In this document: piece after piece, positions 4,134 to 6,967 of the stretch
Layout: each line of letters starts with the position of its first letter
Numbering within the stretch: the first letter of the stretch is position 1
Assembly (NCBI GenBank): GCA_009779295.1
Contig: WREN01000116.1
Coordinates: 1 to 6,967, forward strand
DNA: 6,967 nt
Source: Oscillospiraceae bacterium
Lineage (GTDB): Bacteria > Bacillota > Clostridia > Oscillospirales > CAG-272
Reading direction: 5' to 3'
Position numbers and translations under genes: made by a program
The notes under the pieces: model-generated
Seen by the model: the letters and a program-made list of their open reading frames with translations, nothing else
Databases searched by the model: none
What the model was told of the DNA's origin: nothing

Positions 4134-6278
4134 TATAAAAAAGTTGTAATTTTGTTATTTTTAATTTTTATTATCGGCTGTAATTCAATCGAAGAAGACA
4201 ATTATATTATAATCGACAACGAATACACCATCGTCCGGAGCGACTTGCACGATGCATATATGAAAGTCGCGCTGCAATTCAAAAATACCGCCGAACAACT
4301 GACGGGCACCCCGTTTAAAATCATAACAGACTGGAAGAGCAATCCGATAACGGATAAAGAAATTATTATCGGCAAGACGACGCGCGAAGATACATACTTC
4401 GAGATTGACCGAACCGGTATTGACTTCATAATTACGGTTGTCGGCGAGCGGTTGTTAATTATCGGCGGAGACGACGAAGGGACGATGAACGGCGTCAATT
4501 ACTTCTTTGAAAACAATATGAGCCGCGACGGATCGATTAGAATACCTAAAGATTACTATTACAAACAAATTAAAGAAAAAAGGAGAGATACGCCTATGAT
4601 CGCCGTTTTATCGGTAAAAGCGCGCGAAATTGTCGAACGCAGACCCGTAATTGTTGAGGACGCATTTTGGGAACTTTTGAATGAAGCCTTAGAAATCCCG
4701 GGAATCGATCTTATTTTATTGCCGCAGTACAGCGTACAAAAACCTCAATGGGTGAAAACTCTGTCAAATTTGGCGCGCGAGCATAACGTTTACATCGTTT
4801 ACAGTACGGAAGTCACCGCCGAAAACGGCGGCTATTACTGCGAGAGCGTCATACTTGACAGAGAAGGCAACGAATTCGGCCGTTACCGCCAGACGCACGC
4901 ATTTTCCGGTTACGATGTTGGAATCGGCGTCGGAGATGATTTGCCTATATTCGAATTAGATTTCGGAAAAGTCGCGATTATGTCCGGCAGCGATATTTTA
5001 TACCCCGAAGTCGCCGAGATTTATTCCGTCAAAGGCGCGGAGATACTGCTGTATCAGGCGGGGATCACGCCGCTGCAGGACGACAGCGAACTTATGCGCA
5101 TCCTCAAAGGCCGCGCGGTCGCGGATTATTGTTTCGTCGCGACGGCGACCTACGCGAGCGAAAACAGTATGTATTTCGTGTCTAACATAGAAGGTCACGG
5201 TAATACTAAATTCTTCCCATACGGCACCGATATAAGCGGGCATTACAACGGAATGGGTTTGGGCTTTCACACCGGACGGGCTTGCATTTTCGATTTGCGC
5301 GGCGATATTATCGCGTCTACCGGCAGGGAAACAGGCGTTGCGTCGGCGAAAATTCCGATGTATAAAAAGCGCGGAATCAAGGACTATATCTTCGGTCCGG
5401 CTGAAATCGTATATCACCAGAACAAGCGCGGCGTGTTTGACGAGCTGACCGCCTTCACTTATACTCCTCCTGAACCGGAATACAAACGTTTCGTCAAACT
5501 TGCCATGTGCCATCTGCCGTATTCCTATACCATACACGGGCAAACCGATTACGCCCGCGTATTTGAATGGACGGAAAAAGCCGCCCAAACGGGCGCCGAT
5601 TTGGTTATGACGAGCGAGTTTGCGGCGGCGTATGAACCGGGCGAAGACGTTTTCGCGAGATTTGCGGAACTTGCCGCGACATACGGCTGTTATATCGCCG
5701 CAAACATGGGCAAACCGACGGGCGAAAACATTTCGTACCTGTGGGACCGCGAGGGAAAATTAGTATTTACCTATGAAAAAATCAACAACCTGTGCATGAT
5801 GTACGACCAGCAGGAACCGGCGGGTTCGGAATGTCCGGTTTACGATACCGATTTCGGGCGCATTGCCATTATGGTCTGCGCGGATACATACAGCCAGGAA
5901 ATTCCGCGGGTTTACGGCGTGAAGGGCGTGGATTTGATCCTCCTTCAATCGCAGAGCTGGGGATACGACACCACGGCGATAGGCGAAGGCGTGCTTTGCG
6001 CCTACGCCATTGAAAACTGCCTGTACATCGCGCACAATAACTTCCCGCACTCGCAGGTAGACTCGCGTTCGCTGGTGATCGACCCGACCGGATTTATCGC
6101 CGCGGCTACGCCGTACAATCAGGAGGGTATAATTGAAACGATTCTTGACCTCTCAGCCGTGCGCGAAAAACCATGTTATGTTTTCGGCGAAAAGGGGATC
6201 GAATTCGCCACTGATTACAAAGAACGCTTATTATCAGCGCGCCGCCCGTCGCTTTACGGATTACTTGCCGGCAAATAA
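4131..6278 (+). CDS. Lipoprotein with GH20-type accessory domain and tandem nitrilase (C-N hydrolase) domains
   Basis: A 715-residue protein from GTG. Residues 2-17 are a lipoprotein signal ending IIGC, with Cys17 as the lipidation site. Residues about 31-130 resemble the accessory domain preceding GH20 and alpha-glucuronidase catalytic domains (EIIIG near 78-82, LLIIGGDDEGTMNGV near 108-122). Two carbon-nitrogen hydrolase domains follow. In the first (about 156-414) the Glu, Lys and Cys positions are Gln199, Gln254 and Gly286, so it should be inactive. In the second (about 452-715) they are Glu496, Lys550 and Cys583 (in MVCAD), so it should be active. Nitrilase-superfamily enzymes cleave amides or nitriles; the substrate here is unknown. 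The lipobox places it outside the membrane, unusual for soluble nitrilases. It follows the tRNA by 56 bases with no promoter of its own. A strong internal ribosome binding site precedes Met156. Confidence 0.88.
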   Translation: MYKKVVILLFLIFIIGCNSIEEDNYIIIDNEYTIVRSDLHDAYMKVALQFKNTAEQLTGTPFKIITDWKSNPITDKEIIIGKTTREDTYFEIDRTGIDFIITVVGERLLIIGGDDEGTMNGVNYFFENNMSRDGSIRIPKDYYYKQIKEKRRDTPMIAVLSVKAREIVERRPVIVEDAFWELLNEALEIPGIDLILLPQYSVQKPQWVKTLSNLAREHNVYIVYSTEVTAENGGYYCESVILDREGNEFGRYRQTHAFSGYDVGIGVGDDLPIFELDFGKVAIMSGSDILYPEVAEIYSVKGAEILLYQAGITPLQDDSELMRILKGRAVADYCFVATATYASENSMYFVSNIEGHGNTKFFPYGTDISGHYNGMGLGFHTGRACIFDLRGDIIASTGRETGVASAKIPMYKKRGIKDYIFGPAEIVYHQNKRGVFDELTAFTYTPPEPEYKRFVKLAMCHLPYSYTIHGQTDYARVFEWTEKAAQTGADLVMTSEFAAAYEPGEDVFARFAELAATYGCYIAANMGKPTGENISYLWDREGKLVFTYEKINNLCMMYDQQEPAGSECPVYDTDFGRIAIMVCADTYSQEIPRVYGVKGVDLILLQSQSWGYDTTAIGEGVLCAYAIENCLYIAHNNFPHSQVDSRSLVIDPTGFIAAATPYNQEGIIETILDLSAVREKPCYVFGEKGIEFATDYKERLLSARRPSLYGLLAGK
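4577..4598 (+). promoter_or_regulatory. Internal Shine-Dalgarno and ATG at the nitrilase domain boundary
   Basis: AAAAAGGAG (4577-4585) stands ten bases before an in-frame ATG at 4596 (Met156 of the full protein), exactly where the first nitrilase domain begins. Initiation here would give a 560-residue form without lipobox or accessory domain, which would stay in the cytoplasm. Alternatively, it is a remnant of a once separate gene, or simply the codons of a Lys/Arg-rich linker (KEKRRD). Confidence 0.5.
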
Positions 6279-6309
6279 AAAACGGTGTTTTGTTTTACAC
6301 CGTTTTTTT
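6277..6309. terminator. Bidirectional intrinsic terminator between convergent genes
   Basis: Positions 6277-6288 (AAAAAACGGTGT) pair perfectly over 12 bp with 6297-6308, around an 8-base T-rich loop. The stem ends in T-runs in both directions, so it can terminate the nitrilase lipoprotein gene and the convergent surface-protein gene at 6369. It begins inside the TAA stop codon of the lipoprotein. The gap 6310-6368 is AT-rich with no gene. Confidence 0.93.
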
Positions 6310-6368
6310 ATTTGTTTTAATTTTTAATTACATAGACCATACCACGAATCTTTATGTAACTTGTCTTA

Positions 6369-6967
6369 TTATTTTCTTTTCTTGGATACAGCGATCAATG
6401 AAGCCAAAGCTATAATTGCGATACCTGCGGAAATGAAACCGTAGTCGCTTGTCTGAGGAGCTACCGGTTTAGTTGCCGGGGTTTCGGTTACCGCTGCTTC
6501 TTCGCCTGGAACTTCAGCGGGAACTTCTTCAACCGGTACTTCAACTACCGGAGCGGCGATCATTCTCATTTTTCCGAAATGTTCTGTACTTTGGTATGGA
6601 GGTGTATCTCCACCGGGAGTGTCAACGTTCCAGCGGAGAGCTTCAATGAAACCAGTTGCGTCAGAATCGCCATACATAAATTCAATACCAATTTCTTTGC
6701 CTACCGAGCCTTTAATATGGCTGAAATTCAATCCGACTTCCATAACGAAACCGTTACCTGTCATTTTTGTAGCGGCGCCTTTGCCCAATTCCGGACGTCC
6801 GATATCAACGCCGTTAACATCGCTTACAGCATTGTTTGACGAAATTACGCTGCCGTTAGTCGGGAATACAACCGTTTGTCTGTCGTCTTCGCGGTAACCC
6901 ATGTCAAAGCACATTAATTCATCAATATAAAATTCAACTGCGTCTGCATCAACGATTTCCGGGTCAA
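6369..6967 (-). CDS. CBM9-like anchored surface protein, N-terminus beyond the window
   Basis: The reading frame is open to the right edge (in frame from 6965), giving the last 198 residues; the methionine at 6914 is internal because CBM9-like sequence (DADAVEFYIDE) continues upstream of it. Further landmarks are a 'GFVMEVGLNFSHI' strand (yE.aiPw-like), 'GKEIGIEFMYGDSDA' and, near the end of the domain, 'TEHFGKMRM', matching the usual CBM9 closing 'fG.l.L'. This is closer to canonical CBM9 than the paralogues at 112 and 1331. A Pro/Glu/Val-rich linker precedes VAPQTSD, a hydrophobic helix and KKRK. It is inferred to be an extracellular glycan-binding protein held at the wall or membrane. Other domains, possibly catalytic, may lie in the missing N-terminal part. 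It is convergent with the nitrilase lipoprotein gene. Confidence 0.83.
   Translation of the reverse strand, partial: DPEIVDADAVEFYIDELMCFDMGYREDDRQTVVFPTNGSVISSNNAVSDVNGVDIGRPELGKGAATKMTGNGFVMEVGLNFSHIKGSVGKEIGIEFMYGDSDATGFIEALRWNVDTPGGDTPPYQSTEHFGKMRMIAAPVVEVPVEEVPAEVPGEEAAVTETPATKPVAPQTSDYGFISAGIAIIALASLIAVSKKRK

Noticed and set aside
4998..5588. 196-codon open frame on the minus strand
   Set aside because: It lies entirely antisense to the conserved nitrilase domains, has no recognisable domain or ribosome binding site, and is explained by the GC-richer codons of the real gene.
6328..6359. Inverted repeat TTACATA / TATGTAA with an 18-base gap
   Set aside because: The arms are only 7 bp, AT-rich, widely spaced and lack a T-run. 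The 12-bp terminator next to it already explains the intergenic region.
6579..6897. Overlapping plus-strand open frames of 86 and 92 codons
   Set aside because: Both are antisense to the CBM9-like core of the third surface protein, which is clearly the coding strand.

Overview
The window looks like chromosomal DNA of a Gram-positive, low-GC bacterium, most likely an uncultured member of the Clostridia (Bacillota). The reasons are strong AGGAG-type ribosome binding sites, near-consensus sigma-A promoters with 17-bp spacers, U-tailed hairpin terminators, a lipoprotein with a short lipobox leader, and surface proteins ending in a sortase-like tail (motif, membrane helix, Lys/Arg). No phage, transposon, CRISPR or plasmid functions are visible. 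The taxonomic call is inference.

Layout. (1) 1-2344, plus strand: two tandem paralogous genes for secreted, wall- or membrane-anchored proteins with a CBM9/DOMON-like core. Each has its own promoter, leader and terminator. The promoters are almost identical, and each lies inside a perfect AT-only inverted repeat (17-bp arms) centred on the -10 box. (2) 2388-3869, minus strand: a cytoplasmic serine hydrolase of the beta-lactamase/class C fold, convergent with the second surface gene across a shared bidirectional terminator. (3) 3900-4114: a divergent promoter region, then a tRNA-Leu(GAG) gene with encoded CCA and a weak terminator-like hairpin. (4) 4131-6278, plus strand: a large lipoprotein with a GH20/alpha-glucuronidase-type accessory domain followed by two nitrilase-superfamily domains. 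The first nitrilase domain has lost all three catalytic positions; the second keeps Glu-Lys-Cys. (5) 6277-6309: a perfect 12-bp bidirectional terminator. (6) 6369-6967, minus strand: the 3' part of a third CBM9-like anchored surface protein, cut by the window edge.

How they may work together. Three of the five protein genes encode surface-exposed carbohydrate-binding-like proteins, and a fourth encodes a predicted membrane-tethered, extracytoplasmic amidase/nitrilase carrying a glycosidase-type accessory domain. The region may therefore be a cell-surface glycan-interaction locus. The genes are not one operon (separate promoters, terminators and strands), so this link rests on proximity and is inference. 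The most unusual items are the tandem dead/live nitrilase lipoprotein, a strong internal ribosome binding site exactly at its nitrilase boundary, the conserved palindromic promoters, and the shared QT[S/N]D anchor tail.
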